NCBI GenBank assembly: GCA_049969495.1
Contig: JBMFOT010000032.1
Span: 1 to 40,045, forward strand
From: HRBIN16 sp049969495
GTDB lineage: Bacteria > Armatimonadota > HRBIN16
Length of the DNA: 40,045 nt
Direction: 5' to 3'
Position numbers and translations under genes: made by a program. A model generated the notes under the pieces. The model saw only the letters and a program-made list of their open reading frames with translations, was not told the DNA's origin and did not search any database. Below, piece after piece: positions 15,147 through 23,681 of this stretch. Position 1 is the stretch's first letter. Each line of letters starts with the position of its first letter.

Positions 15147-16379
15147 ATGCAGCGTATCAACAAACTGCATATCGCGTTGATAGCCGGTACGGTGTTGCTT
15201 ACCGTACCGTGGCTGAGCGTGGCGTTCGGGACGCACCCTTCCGCGGTGGCAACCGTATTGCTGTCCGGACTGGCGATACTGGGGGCAGCGTTTCTCATCT
15301 CGTGGTCGGCGGAGCTGGCGCAGTTCGACGTGTCGCGCTCGCTGGCGATGGCGCTGCTTGCACTGATTGCCGTGTTGCCAGAGTACGCTGTGGACATCTA
15401 TCTGGCATGGCGTGCTGCTCACCATCCTGAATATATTCCACTGGTGGCAGCGAACATGACGGGCGCGAACCGCCTGCTGGTGGGCGTCGGCTGGTCGGGA
15501 GTGGTGTTTTTGGGGGGGCTGGCGTTGCGCAAGCAGGGTAAGCTACCATCAAGCGGCCAGATAGCCATCGAGCCAATGCTGGCTATAGAGGTGACCGTGC
15601 TGACCGTCGCCACGCTGTACTCTCTGTTACTGCCGCTCAAAGCCACGATTACCGTATGGGACGCGGTGATATTTGTGCTGATGTTTGCAGGCTACGTGTG
15701 GCTGGCGGGGCGCGCTCCCCATATCGAGCCCGAACCGGCGGGACCGGTGGCGACGCTTGCCGAGCTTCCCAAAGGGTGGCGTCGTGTGGCGTACGTGCTG
15801 ATGTTCCTGTACTCCGGCTTCATCATCCTGATAGCCACCGAACCGTTCACCGAAGGGCTTATCCACCTGGGCAAGAGCTTTGGCATCAGCGAGTTCTTGT
15901 TAATCCAGTGGATTGCCCCGCTGGCTTCCGAGTCGCCGGAGATGATTATCCTGTGCTACTTCGCGCTGCGCGGACATGTGGCGTCCGCCATGTCGGCGAT
16001 TATCTCCTCCAAAATCAACCAGTGGACCCTGCTTATCGGCTCCCTGCCCGTCATCTACTCGATATCCGCGGGGCATGTGTCCTTCTTGCCTCTAGAGCCG
16101 CGCCCACGCGAGGAGGTGTTGCTCACGGCGGCGCAGTCGCTGTTTGCCTGCGCGGTGATTGCCAATCGCTTCTTCAGCCGTCTAGAGGCACTGCTGTTGT
16201 TCGTGCTGTTTGCTACGCAGCTGCTGATACCCAGTATCATCGCACGCTACGCTTTCACGATACTCTATTTCGTGCTGGCGATAGGATGGATGTTCGCCTA
16301 CCGCCGTGAAGTGACGGTGAACCTGAACCTCTTTTACCGTCTGGCAAAACGGTTGCCGGTACCCGAGGAGGTTACCTGA
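15147..16379 (+). CDS. Sodium/calcium exchanger (CaCA) family protein
   Basis: A 410-residue integral membrane protein with about eleven spans and two inverted alpha-repeats. The first has LPEYAVDIY (residues 77-85) followed by ANMTGANRLLVG. The second has PLASESPE (258-265) followed by SSKINQWTLLIGSLP. The paired acidic residues E79 and E262/E265 are the expected ion ligands of the cation/Ca2+ exchanger superfamily. The likely role is proton- or sodium-driven export of calcium or another cation. The ATG at 15147 is chosen with GGGGGGC upstream; an in-frame TTG at 15132 is the alternative, nearer to the AGGAGG at 15115-15119. It overlaps the following permease gene (TGATG). Confidence 0.82.
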   Translation: MQRINKLHIALIAGTVLLTVPWLSVAFGTHPSAVATVLLSGLAILGAAFLISWSAELAQFDVSRSLAMALLALIAVLPEYAVDIYLAWRAAHHPEYIPLVAANMTGANRLLVGVGWSGVVFLGGLALRKQGKLPSSGQIAIEPMLAIEVTVLTVATLYSLLLPLKATITVWDAVIFVLMFAGYVWLAGRAPHIEPEPAGPVATLAELPKGWRRVAYVLMFLYSGFIILIATEPFTEGLIHLGKSFGISEFLLIQWIAPLASESPEMIILCYFALRGHVASAMSAIISSKINQWTLLIGSLPVIYSISAGHVSFLPLEPRPREEVLLTAAQSLFACAVIANRFFSRLEALLLFVLFATQLLIPSIIARYAFTILYFVLAIGWMFAYRREVTVNLNLFYRLAKRLPVPEEVT

Positions 16380-17347
16380 TGCGTCGCCTGTTTCGGGCGC
16401 GCGAGTTCGGTATCCTGATAGTGCTGGCGGCGGAAATCGCCGCCTTTAGCATCTTGACACATCGCCCGGACCGTCCCAACCCCATGCTGGATGCGGATAA
16501 CCTGCTGGCGACCGTGCGCGATATGACCGTCCTCGCCACCGCCGCGCTCGGATCCTGCGTCATTATTATTTCTGGTGGGATAGACCTGTCGGTCGGTTCC
16601 TGTATCGCGCTCACCTCGGTGGTTACCGCGTATGCGATTGTGTCGGGTTCTTCGCCGCTGACCGCGTCTCTGCTGGGCGTGTTGGCGGCGATGGCGATGG
16701 GTCTTCTGTCCGCGACCTTCATCACCCGCGCCAAACTGCCTCCTTTTATCGCCACGCTGGGCATGATGAGCATCGCGCGCGGACTGGCGTATCTGATTAC
16801 CAAAGGGGCGACCATCCCTATCCCCGATTCGGGCTTTACGCGCGGGCTGGGCAGCGGCATGATACCGCTTCCGGGGCTGTCGGTTCCCGTGCCGGTGCTG
16901 TTGTTGCTGGCGTGCGCGTTGCTGTTTCACCTGCTCATGACGCACACGCGCTGGGGGCGCGAGGTGTACGCGCTCGGCGGCAGCGAGGAAGCCGCGCGTC
17001 TGTCGGGCGTGCCCGTTATCCGGCTGAAGTATCTGGTATACACGCTGGGCGGGCTGATGGCGGGGCTGGCAGGGGTGATATTCACCGCGTATTACGGTAC
17101 AGGGCAATCCACCGCCGCGATGGGCTGGGAACTGGACGCCATTGCCTCGGTGGTCATCGGCGGAGGGAGCCTGTCGGGTGGGCGCGGTTCCATTTGGGGA
17201 ACCTGTATTGGCGCGCTTATCTTTCAGGTACTGCGCAGCGGTCTGGCGATGGTGGGCGCGTCCGACTACAATCAGCTCATTATCGGGGCGGTAGTGATTG
17301 CGGTGGTAGCGTTTGACCAGATGACGAGCAGACGGGTGAGGGGATAG
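16379..17347 (+). CDS. Sugar ABC transporter permease (RbsC-like)
   Basis: A 322-residue permease of the branched-chain/ribose type (BPD_transp_2), with about ten spans. The hallmark ISGGIDLSVGS is near residues 62-72, and the GWELDAIASVVIGGGSLSGG loop near 244-264 contacts the ATPase. It starts in the stop codon of the cation exchanger with GAGGAGG upstream. No ABC ATPase or periplasmic binding protein is encoded anywhere in the window, so it is an orphan here and must use partners from elsewhere. By family it would import a pentose, hexose or inositol-like solute. Confidence 0.88.
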   Translation: MRRLFRAREFGILIVLAAEIAAFSILTHRPDRPNPMLDADNLLATVRDMTVLATAALGSCVIIISGGIDLSVGSCIALTSVVTAYAIVSGSSPLTASLLGVLAAMAMGLLSATFITRAKLPPFIATLGMMSIARGLAYLITKGATIPIPDSGFTRGLGSGMIPLPGLSVPVPVLLLLACALLFHLLMTHTRWGREVYALGGSEEAARLSGVPVIRLKYLVYTLGGLMAGLAGVIFTAYYGTGQSTAAMGWELDAIASVVIGGGSLSGGRGSIWGTCIGALIFQVLRSGLAMVGASDYNQLIIGAVVIAVVAFDQMTSRRVRG

Positions 17348-17350
17348 ACC

Positions 17351-19807
17351 TCACGCCGCCTGCGCCACTTCCTTCGCTCCGGTCCACTTCGCCAGCATCT
17401 CCGCGAGCCGCTCGCGCTTCACGGGCTTGCTCAGGTAGTCGTCCATGCCCACTTGCAGACAGGCGCGACGGTCGCTCTCCATCGAGTGGGCGGTCATGGC
17501 GATGATGGTGCGGTGTTCTCCGGTAGCGCGTTCCGCCTCGCGGATGTGCCGGGTGGCTTCGTAGCCGTCCATCTCCGGCATCTGCACATCCATCAGGATG
17601 AGGTCGTACTCGCCTGCCAGCGATTTTCGTACCGCCTCTACGCCGTTGGTGGCGATATCCACCGTGCAGCCGAGCGATTCCAGCATCTTCACCGCCACCA
17701 TGCGGTTGACCTCATTGTCTTCCGCCAGCAGTACGTGGCAATGGGTGAGGCGGGGAAGGGTGGTGAGCATTGCACCTGCTGGCTGGCATAACTCTTCAGC
17801 TACCGGCAGGGTCAGCTCCACCCAGAAGGTGCTGCCTTTGCCCGGCTCGCTCTGCACGCTGATCTGCCCGCCCATCATTTCCACCAGCTTTTTGCAGATA
17901 GCCAGTCCCAAACCGGTACCGCCGTAACGGCGGGTGACGGAACCGTCTGCCTGTGTGAACTCCTCGAAGATGCGCGGCAGGCTTTCGGGCGGAATGCCGA
18001 TGCCGGTATCGCTCACGTGGATGCGCAGTCTCGCCTGCCGGTTGTCTTCCCCGCCTGCTTCTCCGAGGTACTCCAGACCGACGGTGATACCGCCCCGCTC
18101 GGTAAATTTCACCGCATTGTTCACCAGATTACTCACAATCTGGCGGATGCGCAGTTCATCGCCCACTACCGCACGAGGGGCATCCGGTGCGATTTCAGTG
18201 CGCAGCTCCAGCCCTTTTTTGCGTGCGGAGGAGGCGAATAGCGCAGCGACCTCTTTCACCATCCGAACGGGGTCGAACGGCTCGGCATTCAGAGTCATGC
18301 GCCCGGACTCTATCTTGGAGAGGTCCAGGATGTCGTTGATGATGCCCATCAGCGTACTGGCACTGCCCTGCACCAGGGCTAGGTACTCGCGCTGTTGGGC
18401 GTCCAGAGGGGTATCGGCGAGCAGGTCAAGCATTCCGATGATGCCGTTCATCGGTGTACGGATTTCGTGGCTCATGTTGGCGAGGAACTCGGACTTGGCT
18501 TTGTTTGCCGCCTCGGCGACCTGCGCCAGACGGGTGGCTTCCGACAGCGCGTCCTGCAGTTGCTGGTTCATTTCCGCCAGAGCTTTTACCATCCTGGTGC
18601 GTTCGATGGCGATACCTGCGATATGGGTGACAACTCCCGCAATCTGTTGCTCACCTTCGGAGGGATAGTGCCTGAAGGGGTAGTAGGCAGTGAACACCCC
18701 CAGCACCTGCCCGGAGCTAGAGCAGATAGGCAACGAGTAGCACGCTGCGACGTCGGTCAGTTCGTCCACGTGTCGAAAGCTGTGCCAGAGTGGACTGATG
18801 CTGGTATCGGGCACGATAACCGGCTCGTTACGAAAGGCGGCTGCACCGCCGGGAGAAGTGGTATTGCCTACCGGCAGCTGCGCTAAAACACGACGAAGCC
18901 CTTCATCGAAGCCGGGTGCTGCGAACAGTTGTAGGTGCTCACCGTCTCTAAGCATCACAGTGCACTTTGCCCCTGTGTATAGCGCCTCGAACTGCCGGCA
19001 CAGGGAATCCAGTAAATCGGTCAGCGGTACATTGCGGGTAACTTTTTCCAGCACATCCAGCTCAAACTCCAGCAGTCCTGCGCGGGTGGTGACCCATTGA
19101 TTGTATTCGGATTGACGGCGCGAGTAGTAGACGACTATCCCCACCCCCACAGCAAAAATCAACGCGAGGATAGTGGCAGCGGATACTGCCAGCCACAGCC
19201 CGGCAAGCCGTCTCGTCAGGCTGTCTACCGACATCGACACCGCAACCACCCGAGGGTGTTGCTGATCTGCCGTCTTGATGGGCACGTACGCACCGATGTA
19301 CTCACGTCCCTGCTCGACATGACTGTCCGGTTCCACCAGCGGCACCTGAAAGCGCAGGGCGTTCATCAACTCCGGTGGTGCAGACAGAGGCTTCCCGGTA
19401 TCGCCGTGCTTGGCTGCACTGAAAAGCAGCTTCGGTTTACCGTCATGAAGCCCATAAACGCGGATGTCATGCAGGTCTGAGGCGAGACGAAGCAAATTGC
19501 TCAGCGCGTCTCGTGCAACGCTCTGTTGGCTTATCTGGGATACATTGCTCGTCTCCAGAGCGTGTGCAACAATCTTCGCTGTATACAGGAGCTCCTGGCG
19601 TGCCTCCTGAGCCACGAGGTCCCGAGCGTGTATGTATATCGCGCTGCTACCAAGCAGTGCAACGGCAAAGGTAACCACCGCAAACACTATGCCGAACACT
19701 ACCGCAGCGCGTCCATTGGTTGCGCTACCTTGTGTGTCCATTATCTCCACCCTTGCCACGTCGTTCATCTCGGAACGACGACCGTCATGTTGTGCGTGAG
19801 TGAACAT
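17351..19807 (-). CDS. Hybrid sensor histidine kinase with GAF and receiver domains
   Basis: An 818-residue membrane sensor. Order: first span about 34-56; extracytoplasmic sensor about 57-195; second span about 197-220; GAF domain about 245-415; HisKA with H447 in SHEIRTPMNG; HATPase_c with NNAVKFT, DTGIGIP and GGTGLGLAI motifs; and a C-terminal receiver with phospho-acceptor D740 in LILMDVQMP and K in YLSKPVK. There is no HPt domain, so phosphate must pass to a separate partner. The ATG at 19807 is chosen for its AAGGAGCCG site; in-frame ATGs at 19768 and 19741 are possible later starts. The gene converges with the ABC permease, 3 bp apart. No response-regulator gene adjoins it. Confidence 0.9.
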   Translation of the reverse strand: MFTHAQHDGRRSEMNDVARVEIMDTQGSATNGRAAVVFGIVFAVVTFAVALLGSSAIYIHARDLVAQEARQELLYTAKIVAHALETSNVSQISQQSVARDALSNLLRLASDLHDIRVYGLHDGKPKLLFSAAKHGDTGKPLSAPPELMNALRFQVPLVEPDSHVEQGREYIGAYVPIKTADQQHPRVVAVSMSVDSLTRRLAGLWLAVSAATILALIFAVGVGIVVYYSRRQSEYNQWVTTRAGLLEFELDVLEKVTRNVPLTDLLDSLCRQFEALYTGAKCTVMLRDGEHLQLFAAPGFDEGLRRVLAQLPVGNTTSPGGAAAFRNEPVIVPDTSISPLWHSFRHVDELTDVAACYSLPICSSSGQVLGVFTAYYPFRHYPSEGEQQIAGVVTHIAGIAIERTRMVKALAEMNQQLQDALSEATRLAQVAEAANKAKSEFLANMSHEIRTPMNGIIGMLDLLADTPLDAQQREYLALVQGSASTLMGIINDILDLSKIESGRMTLNAEPFDPVRMVKEVAALFASSARKKGLELRTEIAPDAPRAVVGDELRIRQIVSNLVNNAVKFTERGGITVGLEYLGEAGGEDNRQARLRIHVSDTGIGIPPESLPRIFEEFTQADGSVTRRYGGTGLGLAICKKLVEMMGGQISVQSEPGKGSTFWVELTLPVAEELCQPAGAMLTTLPRLTHCHVLLAEDNEVNRMVAVKMLESLGCTVDIATNGVEAVRKSLAGEYDLILMDVQMPEMDGYEATRHIREAERATGEHRTIIAMTAHSMESDRRACLQVGMDDYLSKPVKRERLAEMLAKWTGAKEVAQAA

Positions 19808-19904
19808 CGGCTCCTTCCCGGTTGTATTCTTATCAGTGGCATTATCGGCAGCAATGCAAGTGTCTTGCATACTTCTGCATAAAAACCGGTATTTTCCTGA
19901 GGAT

Positions 19905-19934
19905 TTGACTTTCCATCGATGTTTCTTCCATAAT
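19905..19934 (+). promoter_or_regulatory. Promoter of the four-cysteine protein operon
   Basis: TTGACT at 19905-19910 and CATAAT at 19929-19934 are separated by 18 bp, each with five of six consensus matches. The start codon of the next gene is 44 bp beyond the -10 hexamer. The kinase gene diverges from this promoter. Confidence 0.65.
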
Positions 19935-19977
19935 AGGGGTGCTTGCATCTCCCTGAGGTTTATCGGAGGAAGAGAGG

Positions 19978-20190
19978 ATGAACGCACGCTGTAAATACCT
20001 GCGAACCAAGATGGATTATGTCGCGCGCGCTGCCGCTGCTCCTGATGAACTAAGCCTGGCGGACGTTTCCTCGCAAAAGCACTTCTGGTGTCTGCGCACG
20101 ATGAAGCCATTAGGACCGGACGGTGCTCCGGCGGATGATACTTCATGCGCTACCGGGCGCGAGTGCTTTGTGGCGGAGGGCGAAGCATGA
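19978..20190 (+). CDS. Small four-cysteine protein, possible metal-binding
   Basis: A 70-residue soluble protein with an excellent GGAGGAAGAGAGG ribosome site and its own promoter. Four cysteines (C5, C38, C57, C63) sit in a pattern of an N-terminal Cys-Lys-Tyr, a central FWCLRTMKPLGPDG and a C-terminal C-x5-C in GRECF. This arrangement suggests a metal site or paired disulfides. I recall similar small proteins of unknown function in other phyla, but cannot name a family with confidence. Its last codons overlap the start of the membrane protein gene (ATGA), implying a functional pair. There is no signal peptide. Confidence 0.7.
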   Translation: MNARCKYLRTKMDYVARAAAAPDELSLADVSSQKHFWCLRTMKPLGPDGAPADDTSCATGRECFVAEGEA

Positions 20191-20684
20191 ACTGGAGCGA
20201 CCTGATCGTGAAGTGGGTGCACGTCGTCAGCATCGTGACCGGGGTGGGGCTGACGCTCTTTCAGTATCTGGTGTTGCTACCGGTGTTACGTCGAACGCAG
20301 GGCGTGCCGGAGGATTTGGTGAAAGCGATACAACGGCGCGCGGGCATGGTGATTGGCATCGCCTGGGTGCTTATCTGGGTAACCGGTATCTACAACCTCG
20401 TGGTAATCATTCCTGCGGTCAAGCCAAACTATCACCTGGTGCTGGGCGCAAAGATACTGCTAGTGCTGGTATTGTTCTTCATCTCCACTGCTTTGTCGCA
20501 CCCTTCGCTGGCGTTTGAGGGCATTCAGCGTAACAGGGCGCGATGGGTGGCGCTGGCGGCGTGGCTGGGCATTGTCATCATCGCGCTCTCCGCCACGCTG
20601 AACATGATGCGTTTGAAAGGCGTTGCCCTGAAGGAGTTGCCCGCGCCCGCGCAGGTACAACAGCTGCCCTCCGGCTCGCCATAG
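20187..20684 (+). CDS. Four-span membrane protein, CopD/DUF2269-like
   Basis: A 165-residue inner-membrane protein with four predicted spans. The first span begins IVKWVHVVSIVTG, with a histidine early in the helix, as in CopD-like and related membrane proteins that bind copper or haem. Further histidines lie in YHLVLGAK and at SHPS. The short C-terminal tail is Pro/Gln-rich. The start codon overlaps the preceding four-cysteine gene, with CGGAGGGCG as ribosome site. A redox or metal role together with that partner is plausible, but the family call is tentative. Confidence 0.65.
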   Translation: MNWSDLIVKWVHVVSIVTGVGLTLFQYLVLLPVLRRTQGVPEDLVKAIQRRAGMVIGIAWVLIWVTGIYNLVVIIPAVKPNYHLVLGAKILLVLVLFFISTALSHPSLAFEGIQRNRARWVALAAWLGIVIIALSATLNMMRLKGVALKELPAPAQVQQLPSGSP

Positions 20685-20697
20685 AGGGGAGGTCTTA

Positions 20698-22134
20698 TCA
20701 GCTGCTGTATCTGCGTTTGCGTCGCTGAGCCACTCCGCTGCGGTACGCCTCGCGCTCTACCGCTTTGGCGACCGCCTCTGCGACCCGGCGATCGAACACG
20801 CTCGGCACAATGTAATCTTCGTGCAGCTCGGAGGGCTTGATCACCGCTGCGATGGCTCTTGCCGCCGCCAGCTTCATCTCCTCGGTGACGCGCCTTGCCC
20901 GACTGTCCAGCAAACCCCGGAAGAAGCCGGGGAAGCACAGCACGTTGTTAATCTGGTTCGGATAGTCGGAGCGCCCTGTGGCGATGATGCGAGCGATACC
21001 GGTTATCTCCTCCGGCATAATCTCGGGTACAGGGTTTGCCATCGCGAACACGATGGAGTCTTTTGCCATCCGGCGCACATCGTCCGCGGTGAGGGTATGG
21101 GGAGCGGAGACGCCGATGAACACGTCTGCACCCTCCAGCACCTCATGCAGGCATCCGCGAAGACCGCGCGGGTTCGTCACCTCGGCGATAGCGGTTTTGG
21201 CTGGATTCATGTGCTCCGTTCTGCCACGGTATACCGCTCCGGCGCGATCGCACAACACAATGTCTCTCACACCCGCCTGCAGCAGCAGTTTGGTAATAGC
21301 CACCCCTGCTGCACCGGCCCCGTTGATGACCACCTTCAACGACTCCATCGGCTTGTTGACGATACGCAGGGCGTTTTGCAGCGCTGCAAGGGTAACCACC
21401 GCCGTGCCATGCTGGTCATCGTGGAACACAGGAATATCCAGTCGCTCACTCAGTCGCTCTTCCACCTCGAAGCAGCGCGGAGCAGAGATGTCTTCCAGAT
21501 TGATGCCTCCAAAGACGGGAGCGATGTTCTCCACCGTTTTCACAATCTCATCGGTGTCCTGTGTGTTCAGCGCTATTGGGAACGCATCTACTCCGCCCAG
21601 CTCCTTAAAGAGCATCGCCTTGCCCTCCATCACGGGGAGTGATGCCGCCGCGCCGATATTGCCCAACCCCAGCACCGCCGAGCCGTCAGTAACCACCGCC
21701 ACCGTGTTCCGCTTGATGGTGAGGTTGAACACATCCTCGGGATGCGCCACAATCGCCTCGCACACCCGGGCTACCCCCGGCGTATACGCCATCGAGAGGT
21801 CATCGCGGGTGCGAATAGGAATCTTGGGCTGGATGAAAATCTTGCCCCCCAGATGCAGCAGAAAGGTGCGGTCGGAATGTTTAACCACCTTCACGCCGGG
21901 CGTCTGACGCAACCTCTTGAGAATAGCCTGCGCGTGTTCGATACCGCTGGAGTAGATGGTGAAGTCGCGCGTGATGATACTGCTGGTCATCCGCACGATG
22001 TCCACCGCGCCGATGCTGCCGCCTTCCTCCCCAATGAGCGAGGCGATTTTACCCAGCATTCCCGGCTCGTTGGCGTACTCCAGACGCACCGTGAAGCTGT
22101 AACTGGGACTCACATGGGTTGTCGCCTCTGACAC
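20698..22134 (-). CDS. Malic enzyme with N-terminal ACT domain
   Basis: A 478-residue malate dehydrogenase (oxaloacetate-decarboxylating), making pyruvate and CO2 from malate with reduction of NAD(P). An ACT ligand-binding domain (about residues 13-85, from SYSFTVRLEYANEPGMLGKI) precedes the catalytic core. The core has YTPGVARVC, KAMLFKELGGVDAFPI with the catalytic lysine, DDQHGTA and the NAD-binding INGAGAAGVAI. The ACT domain implies allosteric control, possibly by an amino acid. The GTG at 22132-22134 is preferred because GGAGGG lies seven bases upstream; the longer ATG at 22200 has no ribosome site. The C-terminus ends in a basic RRKRRYSS tail. Confidence 0.92.
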   Translation of the reverse strand: MSEATTHVSPSYSFTVRLEYANEPGMLGKIASLIGEEGGSIGAVDIVRMTSSIITRDFTIYSSGIEHAQAILKRLRQTPGVKVVKHSDRTFLLHLGGKIFIQPKIPIRTRDDLSMAYTPGVARVCEAIVAHPEDVFNLTIKRNTVAVVTDGSAVLGLGNIGAAASLPVMEGKAMLFKELGGVDAFPIALNTQDTDEIVKTVENIAPVFGGINLEDISAPRCFEVEERLSERLDIPVFHDDQHGTAVVTLAALQNALRIVNKPMESLKVVINGAGAAGVAITKLLLQAGVRDIVLCDRAGAVYRGRTEHMNPAKTAIAEVTNPRGLRGCLHEVLEGADVFIGVSAPHTLTADDVRRMAKDSIVFAMANPVPEIMPEEITGIARIIATGRSDYPNQINNVLCFPGFFRGLLDSRARRVTEEMKLAAARAIAAVIKPSELHEDYIVPSVFDRRVAEAVAKAVEREAYRSGVAQRRKRRYSS

Positions 22135-22429
22135 CTCTTTGCCCTCCTCTCTGAGGGATGTCAAGCTATATTGTGACAGGCTACCACTGAGTTCCTGCAT
22201 GGCGAACGGGTGTGCGCAAGCTTGCCATCCAGATGACCGTACGCCGCCCGATGCAATTGCGCATTTTGCTGGAGCCGGTGTGGAGCGAGGGGTTTACTAT
22301 GGAACTGCCCGACGAGGTGCCGCGAGTGGTAGTGCTATTTGACAGAGCTAGCCTTTTTAGGATACCCTATTCTTTGTCATATTTCCGATGTAGCCGCAGG
22401 CTTCAGCCTGCGTAACAGGAGGAGTGTCC
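22135..22429. other. Intergenic stretch with possible antitoxin remnant and metB promoter
   Basis: At 22248-22340 the plus strand reads MQLRILLEPVWSEGFTMEL, which resembles the N-terminus of HicB-like antitoxins but loses similarity after about 25 residues; I regard it as a remnant at best. TTGACA at 22339-22344 with GATACC at 22361-22366 (16-bp spacer) may be the metB promoter. An 18-bp palindrome follows at 22395-22412. Confidence 0.35.
22395..22412. repeat. Short palindrome beside metB ribosome site
   Basis: CGCAGGCTTCAGCCTGCG forms an 8-bp stem with a two-base centre. It ends five bases before the AGGAGG of metB, so a hairpin in the mRNA 5' end could influence ribosome access. Similar palindromes are common dispersed elements. 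Confidence 0.6.
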
Positions 22430-23578
22430 ATGCGTTTTGGTACGAAGGCAATTCGGGCGGGACAGGAGCCGGACCCCATCACGGGGGCGGTAGTGCCCGC
22501 GATTCATCTCGCCTCCACCTATGTGCAGGCGAAGGTGGGTGAACTGAAAGCGGGTTGGGAATACGCCCGCTCGGGCAACCCCACGCGCGGTGCACTGGAA
22601 AAGAGCATCGCCGCTCTGGAGAACGCGGAGTACGGGCTGGCGTTCGCTTCAGGCATGGCGGCGGAGACGGCGGTCACTTCGCTGGTGCGCAGCGGTGAAC
22701 ACATCCTGGCGACCAAAGATATCTACGGCGGAACCTTCCGCCTGCTGCGCCACCTGCGCGAGAAGTACAACATCCAGTCCTCTTATGCCGATTTCACCGA
22801 CCTGAACCGTTTGGAGGAGGCGTTTACCCCGCAGACGCGGCTGGTGTGGATAGAAAGCCCTTCCAACCCCACCTTGGTGGTGGTGGACATTGCCGCCATC
22901 GCTGACATCACGCACCGCCATAACGCCCTGCTGGTGGTAGATAACACCTTCGCCAGCCCCTATCTGCAAACCCCGCTGGACCTCGGCGCGGACATCGTGC
23001 TGCACAGCACCACCAAGTACATCGGCGGGCACAGCGACCTCATCGGTGGGGCGGTGGTGACACGCAGCGCGGAGCTGTACGAGAAACTGTATCGCTACCA
23101 GAACGATTTCGGAGGCGTGCCCAGCCCGTTCGACTGCTGGCTGACCCTGCGAGGTATCCGCACCCTGCATGTGCGCATGGAGGCGCACTGTCGCAACGCG
23201 ATGGCGGTCGCACAGTTCTTAGAGAGCCATCCAAAGATTGAATGGGTGCGCTACCCGGGTTTACCTTCCCATCCGCAGTATGAGATCGCACGCAAGCAGA
23301 TGTGTCACGGCTTCAGCGGCATGATTGCGGTTGGCGTGAAAGGCGGTGCGGAGGCAGCGCAGCGATTCTGCGAGGGCACGAAGATTTTCAACCTCGCGGA
23401 GAGCCTGGGCGGCGCGGAATCGCTGATTGGCTACCCGCCGAAGATGTCTCACGCCTCGATGAGCGCGGAGGAGCGTGCCTGGTGCGGCATCCCTGATAAC
23501 ATGGTGCGCCTCTCCGTCGGTCTGGAAGACGTCAACGACCTGATAGAAGACCTCCAGCAGGCTCTGGAGGCGGTTTAG
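22430..23578 (+). CDS. metB: Cystathionine gamma-synthase/lyase family PLP enzyme
   Basis: A 382-residue Cys/Met metabolism PLP enzyme. The cofactor lysine is K196 in STTKYIGGHSDLIGG. Other family features are the YARSGNPT segment near the N-terminus, FASGMAA, and the C-terminal MSHASMS and RLSVGLED segments. Members act as cystathionine gamma-synthase, gamma-lyase or O-acylhomoserine sulfhydrylase, which sequence alone does not separate well; the symbol is a family label. The ATG at 22430 has AGGAGG seven bases upstream; an in-frame GTG two codons earlier is too close to that site. Together with the cysteine cluster at 27254-30088 it points to sulfur amino-acid metabolism nearby. Confidence 0.88.
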   Translation: MRFGTKAIRAGQEPDPITGAVVPAIHLASTYVQAKVGELKAGWEYARSGNPTRGALEKSIAALENAEYGLAFASGMAAETAVTSLVRSGEHILATKDIYGGTFRLLRHLREKYNIQSSYADFTDLNRLEEAFTPQTRLVWIESPSNPTLVVVDIAAIADITHRHNALLVVDNTFASPYLQTPLDLGADIVLHSTTKYIGGHSDLIGGAVVTRSAELYEKLYRYQNDFGGVPSPFDCWLTLRGIRTLHVRMEAHCRNAMAVAQFLESHPKIEWVRYPGLPSHPQYEIARKQMCHGFSGMIAVGVKGGAEAAQRFCEGTKIFNLAESLGGAESLIGYPPKMSHASMSAEERAWCGIPDNMVRLSVGLEDVNDLIEDLQQALEAV

Positions 23579-23590
23579 ACTCCACCCCAG

Positions 23591-23612
23591 CCCTCCCCGC
23601 TCGCGGGGAGGG
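23591..23612. repeat. GC-rich inverted repeat
   Basis: CCCTCCCCGC and GCGGGGAGGG form a near-continuous 22-bp palindrome 12 bp after the metB stop. It lies between convergent genes and has no T-run, so it is a dispersed hairpin or a weak terminator for both sides. Confidence 0.6.
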
Positions 23613-23681
23613 CGCGGTTCCTCCCCCGTCCATGCCGGGCAAATGGGAGCGCTGTGCCCGACCGGATACTTTGCGCACCAG

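Noticed and set aside
16334..17107. 257-codon minus-strand frame opposite the ABC permease
   Set aside because: Low-complexity Arg/Gln/His-rich translation typical of the antisense of a GC-rich membrane protein gene.
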